64,000 nt of DNA from Amborella trichopoda (Eukaryota; Streptophyta; Magnoliopsida; Amborellales; Amborellaceae), in assembly GCF_000471905.2 (NCBI RefSeq), contig NW_006499799.1:2880722-2944721 (forward strand). Reading direction: 5' to 3'. Positions 32,578-43,925 of the stretch are shown piece by piece (position 1 is the first letter of the stretch; each line of letters starts with the position of its first letter). The translations under genes were made by a program, and so were the position numbers. The notes under the pieces were generated by a model. That model saw only the letters and a program-made list of their open reading frames with translations, was not told the origin of the DNA and made no database searches.

Positions 32578-33766
32578 ATAGGCACCAAGCACACGAAGAA
32601 ACCTCATAGACGGCGATAGGCACCGAGTAGGTGAAGGAAGCTCAAAGACGGCGATAGACACCGAGTGTGGGAAGGAAGCCTGCGGACGACGATAGGCACC
32701 GAGCATGCGAAGGATGCTCATGCACTGCAATAGTCACCTAGCGAGCGGCAATTGGCATCACTGTCTGTGATAGGCTTGCAGCAGGGGGAGACCCCTCACG
32801 GGCAGAAATTGGCATCACCGTCTGTGATAGGCACACAGTAGGGGGAGACCCCCGTGGGCGGCAATAAGTTTCGTCATTTGTGCTCTTCACTGAGACATCG
32901 AGGACACTGCGCATGCCGTCCCAATCGTGTGGCAACAAATGCAGCTCGATTCTTTGTCTAGACGAGGATTTTCCAACTTTAGAGTGTTGGCCGGAATCAA
33001 AAACTTCGGAGATGGAATTTGCAGTCACTTCGTTGGCGTTGTGTGCGGAATTTGATCGTTCATCATGTACAGGGTTCGGACTAGAGACATCCCTAGACCT
33101 TGGGCACGTGATGGAATTGTTTTCACGCCGATTGGGCTCGCGAGCAGCGTGATTTGACCACTTTATCGAGGAATTATGCTGCTGATTTTCCTACACTTTC
33201 TTCCAGGATCAGCAACTTCTCCCTAGCTTTTCTTCGAGGTCGAGCGTCGTCACAGGGCATGCCACATATCGAAACGTTCGTCTTAACGCGACGAACATGG
33301 TCACAGAAGTTGAGAACGATCTGACTCGAGACGGGTGAGAAATGAGTGTCAAAAGTCGCTGTTCGTGACTGAAATTTTAATGGAGTTGAGTTGCAGGGTG
33401 GCCGCAAGGGAATAGCATGCAGCTCCTCTTTTGCCTATAACATTTTCTTGGAGTCTCCGTTTAAGTTGAAATTTGACCCTTGGTGATTTTCAATCGTGTC
33501 GAATCCAATGGAGATGGTCCCACAACAATTTGACATACAAAAAAAGTAGTTCTAGTTATTGGGGTCCTTTTCAGGGTGCTAGAGGCTAATTCTATCGAAA
33601 CTATTTCTCAATCTGCACTGCCTTAGACATTTTGAAATGCAGCAAAACTTGGTAAGAGACTTTTAAGAGTCGTTCTAGGGCTATTTTGAAACAGTCAGAA
33701 TTTCCATTATTTGTTAGGCTTCATTTACTGAGGACCAAGGTGTTGGAAAATGACTTCAAATAGATT
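32578..33766 (-). repeat. 3' LTR of element 2, proximal part, with right copy of ATAGG
   Basis: The LTR resumes with ATAGG (32578-32582, the target duplication of element 1) and corresponds to 49347-51319 of the 5' LTR. About 780 bp (about 49645-50430 of the 5' LTR), including the TATA box, are missing at about 32905. It ends near 33766 before TGCCCCACCGAG. A second copy from the tandem duplication lies at 35153-36341. Confidence 0.85.
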
Positions 33767-36700
33767 GCCCCACCGAGTGTTGTTCTTCGAGAGAAATGAG
33801 AGGGACAATGTTCGGAAAGGATCCTCGGACGTTTGGATTCAATGTACAAGTCCATCCATCGAGACTTTAGGGGGAGAAGAGACTTTTTGAGGGATCAGTA
33901 GAAGTCCTCACCCCTCAAGGGACTATTTGTGATTCTGACAGCTTAAGTATTTTGTAGGATCCTCATTGTTCAGAATCAGGCCTTTCTGATGGCCAAGTGC
34001 TATGAACCTTTGGTCGATATTGTTTGTTGCTACACCAGGTTTGCTTTTGATGATCAGCGTATCTCTGTAGGTCCCATTTAGTGTGGTCCAGTTGGGGGCT
34101 TGTTACCTATCCCAATGATCTGGGCCCGTCAACTAGAGGGAATTCTGGTGAGGCAGCCTCATGGGCCGCATCCTGTAGGTCCAGTCGGGGGCTTTTTATG
34201 AGCGTGTCCTGAAGATCTGAGCCTGTCCACTAAGTAAGGTTTTTAGTGAGGCGATCTCATGACGAGGAATAACCCTAAAGTCTCTGGCACGTGGGTCCCA
34301 GGTTTCTCAGTTGCTTGCCTTCGTGAACATCTTTTAGCATTTTGGAGGGATCTTTCGGTCGTCGTCCTCACCCTCAAGTTTTGGAGGTGAAGTGTGGGAG
34401 ATCTTATGAGGCTCTCACTCTTGGGTGAGCCATTTTGAGTTGTGATTGGATGCTGGTAGTTGAGGATTTTGCATAGACCCCATTAGTCAGGATTATGATT
34501 GTTTGGCAATTGGGTGTCGATTGAGACTGTGTTGCTGCATCAACCTGCTTGTTATTAGTCCAAGCGCCCTTTGCAAGTTTTTGCCTGGACTGGGGAAGTG
34601 GCACCGTAGAGATAGTTTTTCACCAACCTCGTTTAGTATTGGACTCTTTTGCCCATGACCTTACGGTCATGTCCACCCTTTTCAACTAGTTTTTGCTCAC
34701 GGTGCCCTTTTGGGATTTTCACCGTGCTTAGGTTTTTGTTTTCACAAAACTCCATTACTCATGGTTTCATGACCATGCCCATCCGTCATTTTTATTCATG
34801 GAGTTCACTTGTCCAGATGTACACCATGCCCCTTTTTTTGTGAAGCCATGTTTAAGGTCATGCCTTATAGATCTGTGCAAAGCCTTTTAACGTCAAGTGA
34901 CCAGGACGTGCACTATAGTTTACAGTCATACAGCTGGACCGGAGTGGTAATGAATAGCAGTATGTGGAGGCCATAGAGTGAGTATGGCGATGGTTTTGAC
35001 TCACTTTGGGGAGATGGTACGAGGCTTCCTATAAAAGATGGAAGATGATGAATGGTGTGTCAAAAGTTGTGACTCATTAGCTGATGACGAGTATGGGTGA
35101 CGAGATGGCTCGCCATTGGGTTCACAAAATGGCGACGAGATGGCTCGCAACAATAGGCACCAAGCACACGAAGAAACCTCATAGACGGCGATAGGCACCG
35201 AGTAGGTGAAGGAAGCTCAAAGACGGCGATCGACACCGAGTGTGGGAAGGAAGCCTGCGGACGACGATAGGCACCGAGCATGCGAAGGATGCTCACGCAC
35301 TGCAATAGTCACCTAACGAGCGGAAATTGGCATCACTGTCTGTGATAGGCTTGCAGCAGGGGGAGACCCCTCACGGGCAGAAATTGGCATCACCGTCTGT
35401 GATAGGCACACAGTAGGGGGAGACCCCTGTGGGCGGCAATAAGTTTCGTCATTTGTGCTCTTCACTGAGACATTGAGGACACTGCGCATGCCGTCCCAAT
35501 CGTGTGGCAACAAATGCAGCTCGATTCTTTGTCTAGACGAGGATTTTGCCACTTTAGAGTGTTGGCCGGAATCAAAAACTTCGGAGAAGGAATTTGCAGT
35601 CACTTCATTGGCTTTGTGTGCGGAATCTGATCGTTCATCATGTACAGGGTTCGGACTAGAGACAGCCCTAGACCTTGGGCACGTGATGGAATTGTTTTCA
35701 CGTCGATTGGGCTCGCGAGCAGCGTGATTTGACCACTTTATCGAGGAATTATGCTGCTGATTTTCTTACACTTTCTTCCAGGATCAGCAACTTCTCCCTA
35801 GCTTTTCTTCGAGGTCGGGCGTCGTCACAGGGCATGCCACATATCGAAACGTTCGTCTTAACGCGACGAACATGGTCACAGAAGTTGAGAACGATCTGAC
35901 TCGAGACGGGTGAGAAATGAGTGTCAAAAGTCACTGTTCGTGACTGAAATTTTAATGGAGTTGAGTTGCAGGGTGGCCGCAAGGGAATAGCATGCAGCTC
36001 CTCTTTTGCCTATAACATTTTCTTGGAGTCTCCGTTTAAGTTGAAATTTGACCCTTGGTGATTTTCAATCGTGTCGAATCCAATGGAGATGGTCCCACAA
36101 CAATTTGACATACAAAAAAAGTAGTTCTAGTTATTGGGGTCCTTTTCAGGGTGCTAGAGGCTAATTCTATCGAAACTATTTCTCAATCTGCACTGCCTTA
36201 GACATTTTGAAATGCAGCAAAACTTGGTAAGAGACTTTTAAGAGTCGTTCTAGGGCAATTTTGAAACAGTCAAAATTTCCATTGTTTGTTAGGCTTCATT
36301 TACTGAGGACCAAGGTGTTGGAAAATGACTTCAAATAGATTGCCCCACCGAGTGTTGTTCTTCGAGAGAAATGAGAGGGACAATGTTCGGAAAGGATCCT
36401 CGGACGTTTGGATTCAATGTACAAGTCCATCCATCGAGACTTTAGGGGGAGAAGAGACTTTTTGAGGGATCAGTAGAAGTCCTCACCCCTCAAGGGACTA
36501 TTTGTGATTCTGACAGCTTAAGTATTTTGTAGGATCCTCATTGTTCAGAATCAGGCCTTTCTGATGGCCAAGTGCTATGAACCTTTGGTCGACATTGTTT
36601 GTTGCTACACCAGGTTTGCTTTTGATGATCAGCGTATCTCTGTAGGTCCCATTTAGTGTGGTCCAGTTGGGGGCTTGTTACCTATCCCAATGATCTGGGC

Positions 36701-37727
36701 CCGTCAACTAGAGGGAATTCTGGTGAGGCAGCCTCATGGGCCGCATCCTGCAGGTCCAGTCGGGGGCTTTTTATGAGCGTGTCCTGAAGATCTGAGCATG
36801 TCCACTAAGTAAGGTTTTTAGTGAGGCGATCTCATGACGAGGAATAACCCTGAAGTCTCTGGCACGTGGGTCCCGGGTTTCTCAGTTGCTTGCCTTCGTG
36901 AACGTCTTTTAGCATTTTGGAGGGATCTTTCGGTCGTCGTCCTCACCCTCAAGTTTTGGAGGTGAAGTGTGGGAGATCTTATGAGGCTCTAACTCTTGGG
37001 TGAGCCATTTTGAGTTGTGATTGGATGCTGGTAGTTGAGGATTTTGCATAGACCCCATTAGTCAGGATTATGATTGTTTGGCAATTGGGTGTCGATTGAG
37101 ACTGTGTTGCTGCATCAACCTGCTTGTTATTAGTCCAAGCGCCCTTTGCAAGTTTTTGCCTGGACTGGGGAAGTGGCACCGTAGAGATAGTTTTTCACCA
37201 ACCTCGTTTAGTATTGGACTCTTTTGCCCATGACCTTACGGTCATGTCCACCCTTTTCAACTGTTTTTGCTCACGGTGCCCTTTTGGGATTTTCACCGTG
37301 CTTAGGTTTTTGTTTTCACAAAACTCCATTACTCATGGTTTCATGACCATGCCCATCCGTCATTTTTATTCATGGAGTTCACTTGTCCAGATGTACACCA
37401 TGCCCCTTTTTTTGTGAAGCCATGTTTAAGGTCATGCCTTATAGATCTGTGCAAAGCCTTTTAACGTCATGTGACCAGGACGTGCACTATAGTTTACAGA
37501 CATACAGCTGGACCGGAGTGGTAATGAATAGCAGTATGTGGAGGCCATAGAGTGAGTATGGCGATGGTTTTGACTCACTTTGGGGAGATGGTACGAGGCT
37601 TCCTATAAAAGATGGAAGATGATGAATGGTGTGTCAAAAGTTGTGACTCATTAGTTGATGACGAGTATGGGTGACGAGATGGCTCGCCATTTTGTGAACC
37701 CATGGGTTCAGTGGGGAAGCAATGAAG
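32578..37727. repeat. 2575-bp direct tandem duplication in element 2
   Basis: The segment 32578-35152 is repeated at 35153-37727 with an offset of 2575 (2574 after one 1-bp deletion). I counted about 31 differences, or 1.2%. Each copy holds the proximal part of the element 2 3' LTR and the start of its 3' UTR. The junction near 35115-35150 contains an inverted copy of a short piece (GGGTTCACAAAATGGC against GCCATTTTGTGAACCC at 37686). The second copy starts with CAACA, which matches the last bases of the element 1 LTR, so the duplication probably came after element 1 landed. Confidence 0.9.
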
Positions 37728-38117
37728 GTAGTGTGCACACACGAATGGGTTGATTAGGGAAAGCGTGCATGAAAATACATGTAAAGGGGGTGTACGCGTA
37801 TGTGAGGGTGTGTTTAGGGTCATGCCTCTGAGACCTGTGCAAAGCATTTTAACGTCATGCGGCCAGGACGTGCACTATGGTTAAGGTCACATAGCATTGA
37901 CCATGTTTATGCAGGTTAAAGTCATACGACAATGACCATGCAGTTTAAGGTCGTGCAACTAGACCTCCGCTAAAGTTTAACGTCATATAGTTTGGATCGT
38001 GCAGTTTAAGGTCGTGCATCTGGACCATGGCTGTGCAGTTTAAGCTCATGCAGCACAGAGCATTGTGTGGGTTGCCATGTAGGTGAAGCTACATGAGGGA
38101 TAGGTCTGCGGATAACA

Positions 38118-38490
38118 ATCTGACTCCCTGGTGATGAAGATAGTTAAGGCTATACATAAGCAGAGAGATTTAGATGAAGATGGTGGCCATACAAGGAGTG
38201 GCAAGAGTAAGCTGACTTCACTGGGGATTAGGAGGGCAAGTATGACTCCCTGGGGATGATTAATGGTGTGCATGTAACTCTATGAGAATCATAGGCCAGA
38301 GCACAGATGCAACCTCACTGGGGGTTAAAAAGATAAGAATGACCTCTAACTACTTGGGGATAGTGGGTCGTAATAGGATGTGACTCCTGCTAAGGGATGT
38401 TGGTGTGGAACAGAGCCTCTGGGGATTGAAGGGGTAAGTACGACCCCATTTTTTTTTTTTCGGCATACATCTAACTCCACTGAGGATGTT
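38118..38490 (+). repeat. Array of primer-site-like motifs on the antisense strand, element 2
   Basis: Plus-strand motifs include GACTCCCTGGTGAT (38122), GACTTCACTGGGGATTA (38214), GACTCCCTGGGGATGAT (38244), AACCTCACTGGGGGTT (38309), AACTACTTGGGGATAG (38346) and AACTCCACTGAGGATG (about 38469). The spacing is about 30-90 bp, and the array is homologous to 22720-23070. Confidence 0.6.
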
Positions 38491-38569
38491 GATGGAATAC
38501 ACCTGGTTGAAGAGGTGTGTCCATTTCACAGTTAAAGTAATGCGTATGGACTATTTTTCGCACCGCTCA

Positions 38570-38930
38570 TTACAGTTTTAAGGTCTTGTAGCATGGACCA
38601 TGGTTATGTAGTTTAAAGTCATGCAGCTGGGACCATGCAGTTTCAGGTCATGGAACTTGACCTTCGCTACAGTCTAAGGTCATGTAGTTTGGACCATGGC
38701 ACTAAACCTTTTAACGTCATGAGGTCAAGACGTGCACTATATTTAGGGTCATACAACTGGACAGTAGTCGTGCAGTTTAGAGTCATGCAATGAGGACCAC
38801 GTAGTTTAAGGTCATGTAGCTAGATCTCTACTACAGTTTTTGGTCAGATAGTTTGGACCATGCAGTTTAGATTTGTGCATTTAGAACATGGTTGTACAGT
38901 TTAAGGTCTTGCAGCACAGACCATTGTGTG
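38570..38930 (-). repeat. ACCTTAAACT satellite, element 2
   Basis: Half-units of about 35 bp (plus strand: GTTTAAGGTCATGTAGCT, TTTGGACCATG) are repeated to about 38930; a related block lies at 37810-38060. They are the complement of the 70-bp dimers in element B. Confidence 0.75.
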
Positions 38931-39109
38931 GGGAGAATTTGACTCCAAGGGGAATAGAGTAGTAATTGGGGGCTCGACTCCCTGAGGAGTGAGGCAATGG
39001 TGCAGGGAATGAACTTCCTGAGGAGGTCGAACGATGGTCCGAATGGGAGTGCCATGGCATGGGCATGGCACTAACTCCTGGATGTCGCACAAAGTATTAG
39101 ATCTTCAGT

Positions 39110-39420
39110 GAAGCACGTGATGTTAACCACTTCATGAGGGGCACGACGTTAACCCCTTGAAGAAGAGCGCGGAGATAGCTCCTTGATGAAGCGTGCGGCA
39201 ATAGCTCCTTGACGAAGTGCGTGGTGATCGCTCCTGATGAGGCATGTGGCGATAGCCCTTGACAAGGCATGCAGTGATAGCTCCTCGACGAGGCATGCGC
39301 TATAGCCCTTGATGAGGCATGCGGCGATAGACCTTGATGAGGCAAGGGGCGATAGCCCTTGATGAAGCACGAGGCGATAGCCCTTGAAGAAGCTCGCGAC
39401 GATAACCCTTTCAGTTCTCA
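39110..39420 (-). repeat. Approximately 24-bp minisatellite, element 2
   Basis: Plus-strand units of the form CTTGATGAGGCATGCGGCGATAGC recur about twelve times with variation. The homologous shorter array lies at 23930-24110. ORFs with repeated HASSRA or SSRSY words in this stretch are by-products of the repeat. Confidence 0.8.
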
Positions 39421-39469
39421 TGCTTGACCCGCCCCGGCCTGGTCTTATTGCCATCACAAGCTAGGGATT

Positions 39470-40935
39470 GAAGCGTGATTTTGAATTTGTGGGGGGCAGT
39501 TCACGACACAGTTGAGTATAAAAGGGGGAAAATCCCATTTCATTGTTTTACCAAAGGGTAAACAGTTTGAAAGATTTTTAGAGAGAGAGAGAGACGGAGC
39601 TCCCTTCGAGAGTTTCCCAGCTAGTACCCAAGCTTTCAGGAGCTTTTTGGTGAGCTTGAGCAAGTTGTGGGCCTCCATAACGTGCTTGCGAGTGGTTTCA
39701 AAGAGTGTTGAGGTTCTTTAGAGCAGGGAATGAGGCTTCTCAGAGCCATGGCGAGATTTGCAATGGTGCTCTACCGTGCTTTTTCTGATAGTCCAAAGGT
39801 TGAAGGGGAGGTTGCAGAGAAGTTAGGAGAATCTGACGATCGTCTGGCTATCAGAAGAGAAAGAGGAGCAGTAGTGGGCTCACCAGAACCATAGTGAAAT
39901 TCTAGTGAGTTGTGGAGAACTGCAGAAGCACAAAACAGGGATATGGAAAGCCCGCATGGTCACAGGGAAGCTTTCTGGGGATTCCGGTGGGTTTTCCTCC
40001 AACCCCGGTAACATGTAGAGGCGGGGAAGGGTTTTCCAGTGAACAGGAGTGAGTTCCCCAAGAGAAGAGGAAGCGTCGGCCAGAACCTGAGGCATGATAG
40101 GTCTGCAACGGTCGGGAGAAGGTGGACCATCAGCCAGGAGTGACAGTTGGGGAAACCGAAGAGGCGTCGGAGTTAATGCCTATTAAGAATTGGGAACAAT
40201 GGGAACCGGGGCACTGCAAGGGCATGCGCGACATTAAGTCACATCCAGTACTGCCCTCATGTGTCTCTAAGCTGCGCACAATGATAGCCACGCTCGGGAG
40301 CAAGCTGCTCGCGGCAATAGTCTCACACTACATTGGCCTGCCTGTGATGATGGTCGCACGTGGCGTTGAGCTGCGCATGGTAGTGGTCAACTGTAGCATT
40401 AAGTCACATGCAAGGATGATCACGCATGGCATTGAGTTGCGCATGGTGATGATCATTAACGGCAATGCCTTGTGGGGCCCAATAGTGATGGCAAATGAGA
40501 AGGCCCGGTTACTATAATCTATTGAAAGCCAAGTCCTCTAGCACAATCGTGAAGTCTATGTTGTTTTGGAGGAAGGGAGTCTATCATGGGCCAGCTCCTT
40601 GCTAGAGAAGTCTGATTTGTATGTCAGATGGATTGAAGCTGACTCAGAAATGGTTGGCTTCTTCTTTTAGCCTAAAACCATCCTTCTTGAGAACACAAGG
40701 CAGATGAATTGAAGCTGACTTCCAATTGGTTTTTCTTCTTCTTCATGATGAGGGTGTTTCTTTTTTCCCTGTAACCGTCCTCTTATCCTCAGATGCAAGA
40801 GTTTTGTACTGTGGGTTTTAGCTTGTAATCATCCTCTTATCCTCAGATGCAGGAGCTTTGTAACCTCCCTAATAATGGGCTTTTGATTGTAGCTTGTACC
40901 TTTGTCTGATGCAATAAAAGAAATGAATTTCCTTT
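39470..40935 (+). ncRNA. Possible antisense transcription unit in the 3' UTR of element 2
   Basis: On the strand opposite to the element, GAGTATAAAAGGGGG (TATA box about 39517-39523) is followed by an inverted repeat (GTTTTACC-AAAG-GGTAAAC, 39545-39563), a GA-rich start (39575-39595), and, 1.4 kb on, GCAATAAAAGAAATG (AATAAA at about 40911). The end lies about 70 bp before the convergent pol stop at 41004. ORFs inside are weak: 39512-39721 and 40122-40517, the latter overlapping an imperfect repeat with GCGCATGGTGATGATC. The promoter part is conserved in element 1. Tat-lineage elements are known to carry antisense ORFs here; whether this unit codes or is transcribed is not shown. Confidence 0.4.
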
Positions 40936-41003
40936 GAGTCAGCTTAATGTTCCTCATCTTCATTTCTTTGTATTTATTGCACGCACCACATTTTAGGGAT
41001 ATG

Positions 41004-42400
41004 TCAGCGGTAATACTTCTTTAAATAGCGCCCGTTGATATGGGGGATCGCCTCTTCTCCATCAGAGTTTTCCAGTATATAGGCCCCATTTGGTGTGACC
41101 TTCTTGACTATGAATGGACCTTCCCACTTGGGCTCAAACTTTCCTTTGCGACTCCCATGCATGATAATCGGTCTCTTGACTGCTAACACTAGATTTCCAT
41201 GGGTGAATGAGCAAACCTTAACAGAGTTGTCAAGGGTTCTCTTCATTCTCCCCTGATTGAGCTCGAGGTTCTGCTGGGCCTCTAATCTCTTTTCGTAAAG
41301 GGCATCCAATTCCTGATAACATAGCTTGACCCTCTCATCTTTGGTTAGCCTTGATGTATAGGGACACAAAGTGAAGGTATTTGAACTTCGAGGGGTAAAA
41401 CCGCCTCACCTCCATAAACCAGGGAATAAGGGGTAGAGTTTGTAGCATTGCGAGTGGTGGTGCGATAGGCCCACAGAGCTTCAGGCAGCTTCTCATGCTA
41501 ATTCTTCCTTGACTTCAAAATTGACTTCCCACGCACCCCGCACAGGGTTTTGTTGAATGCCTCAGCTAAACCGTTGGCTCGAGGGTAGTACATGATCGAG
41601 TATTTCCACTCGAAAGCTGGCTCAATGATTAACGTGATGGCTCTTGAACTGAGGGCCATTTCTGGAATCCTGAACTGGTATATGATGCGATGATGCACGA
41701 AGTTGGCACAGTGGTCCCTGAAACCTTCTTGAGAGGGATTGCTTCAGCCCACTTGGAAAAGTAATCTGTTGCTGCTAGAATAAAGGCATGACATAAGGCA
41801 GAAGGAGGGTCGATGGGTCCTACAATATCCATACCCTTTGGGAAAAGGGTTGTGATGTCACTGTAGGATGGAGAGGCTCCAAGGGTTTATGCATGAGGCT
41901 TGAGTGAATTTGGCACACCTGACAACTTCTAGCATAGTTTTGGGCATTAGCCACCATTGAAGGCCAATAATAGCCGAGTCTGCGTATGCGTTCGTAAAAC
42001 TTAGGGCTGGATTGATTCAGCCCGCAGATACCTTAATGCTCTTCTTCGAGTACTTTGCTTGCTTCTTATGTATCGACACATCTTAGGAGAATTCCATGAA
42101 ATGATCGATGAAAGAGAACATCCCCATCAAGAAGGGTGTACATGGTAGACATCCGTCGTATGCCATTGCGTTCCGCCCAATCTCGAGGCGGCCTTCCATG
42201 CTTTATGAAATTCATGATAGTCTCCCTTCAGTCTTCTACTTGTTCTACCTCTGCACACATCGGGTTGAAGAATTCAGGCTCTTGCTTCTCAGCTTTGGAT
42301 TATTTTCCTCGTAACATTTCCTGCGCTACCTTAATGACATCTTTGGCAGCGAGGAGTGCTCTGAACGGATAAGGAAGGCATTAGAGGAAGATATCTCTCT
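41004..42400 (-). pseudogene. Integrase of element 2
   Basis: The N-terminal zinc-binding region is at about 42060-41900 (RIRRLGYYWPSMVANA, CQVCQIH). The catalytic core begins with MDIVGPIDPPSALCHAF (41832), where Asp of DIVGP is the first acidic residue, and TDYFSKWAEA. The second Asp region is scrambled (IPEMALSS instead of a SDNGPQF-type motif). The Glu is present in NGLAEAFNKTL. The C-terminal domain is intact (41369-41004): KLCYQELDALYEKRL, KFEPKWEGPFIV, PHINGRYLKKYYR and a stop. Frame breaks occur near 41500 and 41400. Confidence 0.85.
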
Positions 42401-42870
42401 CTTGATCTGCATCAACTTCAGTTCTCAAGTCGACATGTCTCCATTCTTTTACCCAGACAAGTGTGGGCCCTAATGAAGAGAATTGAATGGTAGCCCTAAG
42501 CTTTGAAAGAGGGCTTGCGAGTTCAGCCTCCTAGGGATATGAGTTAGAGAGAAATCATCAATGTGGGGCATATAAGATTTGGCCTTGTCATGATAAGGCT
42601 TGAGAGTATCATTCCTCACGTCATAAATCCCTTTAAGCTGCCAGATGACTAGCCAAGAATTGCCGAAGACATTTAGCTGCTTTAGGTCTAGATCCTAGAC
42701 TATCTCCAATCTGATTATGAGAGCTTGTTATTCAGCTTCGTTAAAAGAAAATGCCTCTGCAAGTGAGAAGGATAGAGGAATCATTCCATTGTCGGGCCCC
42801 TCTATCAGACTGAAATGCTCCATCAAAATACATCCCCCATGATCGAGCTAGTATCGCACTTAAAACTTCT
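42400..42870 (-). pseudogene. Archaeal-type RNase H of element 2
   Basis: Traces homologous to 25154-25495 are readable on the minus strand: SFNEAE-QALI around 42740 (Glu region), the PKQLNVFGNSWLVI piece around 42660 (second Asp region, changed to Asn), and GIYDVRNDTLKPYHDKAKSY around 42600. It is far more broken than its counterpart in element 1. Confidence 0.65.
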
Positions 42871-43480
42871 TCATCCTAGAGATCACTTGAAAGGGGAGAT
42901 TCTGAAGGGTCTGGGTGAGCTGCGAGAAAGTCTGCTAGGTCTTGTCCTTGACTTCCTTTTGTGGTATGTACATGATGTCGAACTCCATCAACAATGATAC
43001 CCACTTGGCAAGGCGTCCTGATAGGCATGGTCAGGTCATAAGGAACTTGACCGGGTCCGCCTTTGAGATTAGTCAGACCTCGTGATAGAGCAAGTAATGA
43101 CAGAGCTTTTGTACAGCAAAGATCAAGGCTAGGATCATCTTTTCAATGGGAGGGCAATTCTTCTCGGCTCTTTGCATCCTTCGACGGAGATAGTGTGCTG
43201 TTTCCTTCCCCCCATCATTGTTCTATGTTAAGAGTGCCCTGAGTGACTCATCAAGGGCAGTCACGTATAGGATGAGAGGCCTTCCTAACATTGGCGTAGA
43301 GAGCACTAGGGGATTCAACAAATACTGCTTGATGCCATCGAGTGCAACCTGGCACGCCTCATCCCATATGAAGGGAGTGTCCTTCTTCAGCAGATGTGAA
43401 AAGGGCGTCCAGGTTTGGGATGAACCTTCAAATGTTTGCCAACTATCCTTATAGAGACCACAGTTCATGAAGGGTCGTAG
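42871..43480 (-). pseudogene. RT-linked RNase H of element 2
   Basis: FIWDEACQVALDGIKQYLLNP (about 43380) opens the domain. LILYVTALDESLRALLT (ORF 43534-43223), HYLRRRMQRAEKNC and MEKMILALIFAVQKL follow with stops, ending in LLMEFDIMYIPQKEVK near 42960. These are the usual blocks of the Ty3/Gypsy RT-connected RNase H that element 1 has lost. Confidence 0.75.
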
Positions 43481-43925
43481 GCGATGGGATATCCTGAAAA
43501 TCCTTGATTTTGACCGGCTCGATCTCAAGCTCACGGAACCTCACGATGAACCCTAAATATTTTCTTGATTGTACGTTAACGGAGCATTTTAAGGGTTCAT
43601 CTTGAGTTGGTGATGTGACAACCGTTCAAATACCTTTTTAAGGTCTAGTACGTGAGCGTCCTTTGTTTCAGATATCACCACCAAGTCATCCACATAGCAC
43701 TCGACCACCTTATGGATCGTATGCTTGAAGATGGTTGTCATAGCTCATTGGTACATGGCACCAGCGTTCTTCAACCCGAAAGGCATCATAGTATAGCAAA
43801 AGACACCTTTTGGGGTCAAGAACGTAGTGGTCTCCTCATCTTCTGATGACATCCTGATTTGATTATAACTAGAGTATCCATCCATGAATGGCAGGGGGAA
43901 GTCGTCTTTGGGGCAAGCAGTATTC
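43481..43925 (-). pseudogene. Reverse transcriptase of element 2 (N-terminus deleted)
   Basis: The palm is readable: CPKDDFPLPFMDGYSSYNQIRM, PKGVFCYTMMPFGLKNAGAMYQ and the catalytic YVDD at 43685-43696 followed by LVV. The N-terminal fingers are missing. Upstream of CPKDD the frame jumps to the pre-RT words VNENPYESPEY, so about 500 bp present in element 1 (PRPTFIS through the LPDQ/KQ region) are deleted at about 43920. Confidence 0.85.

Larger units (their letters stand above)
33767..41003 (-). other. 3' UTR of element 2
   Basis: It runs from the pol stop to the 3' LTR and is enlarged by the tandem duplication. It comprises the antisense transcription unit (39470-40935), a minisatellite (39110-39420), ACCTTAAACT satellite blocks (38570-38930 and 37810-38060), the GACTCC…GGGGAT array (38118-38490), the conserved stretch near 37480-37830, and GAGTAAA-rich blocks (34590-34850 and 37165-37420). 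A T12 run occurs at about 38449. No sense gene is supported. Confidence 0.7.

Noticed and set aside
39512..39525. TATA box as part of a plus-strand LTR of a third family
   Set aside because: No LTR termini, primer site or second copy on the plus strand is seen. The block lies inside the 3' UTR of two minus-strand elements at the same place.
40122..40517. 131-codon plus-strand ORF as a product of the antisense unit
   Set aside because: It overlaps an imperfect repeat (GCGCATGGTGATGATC) and has no counterpart in element 1 or domain; kept only as weak evidence in the unit.
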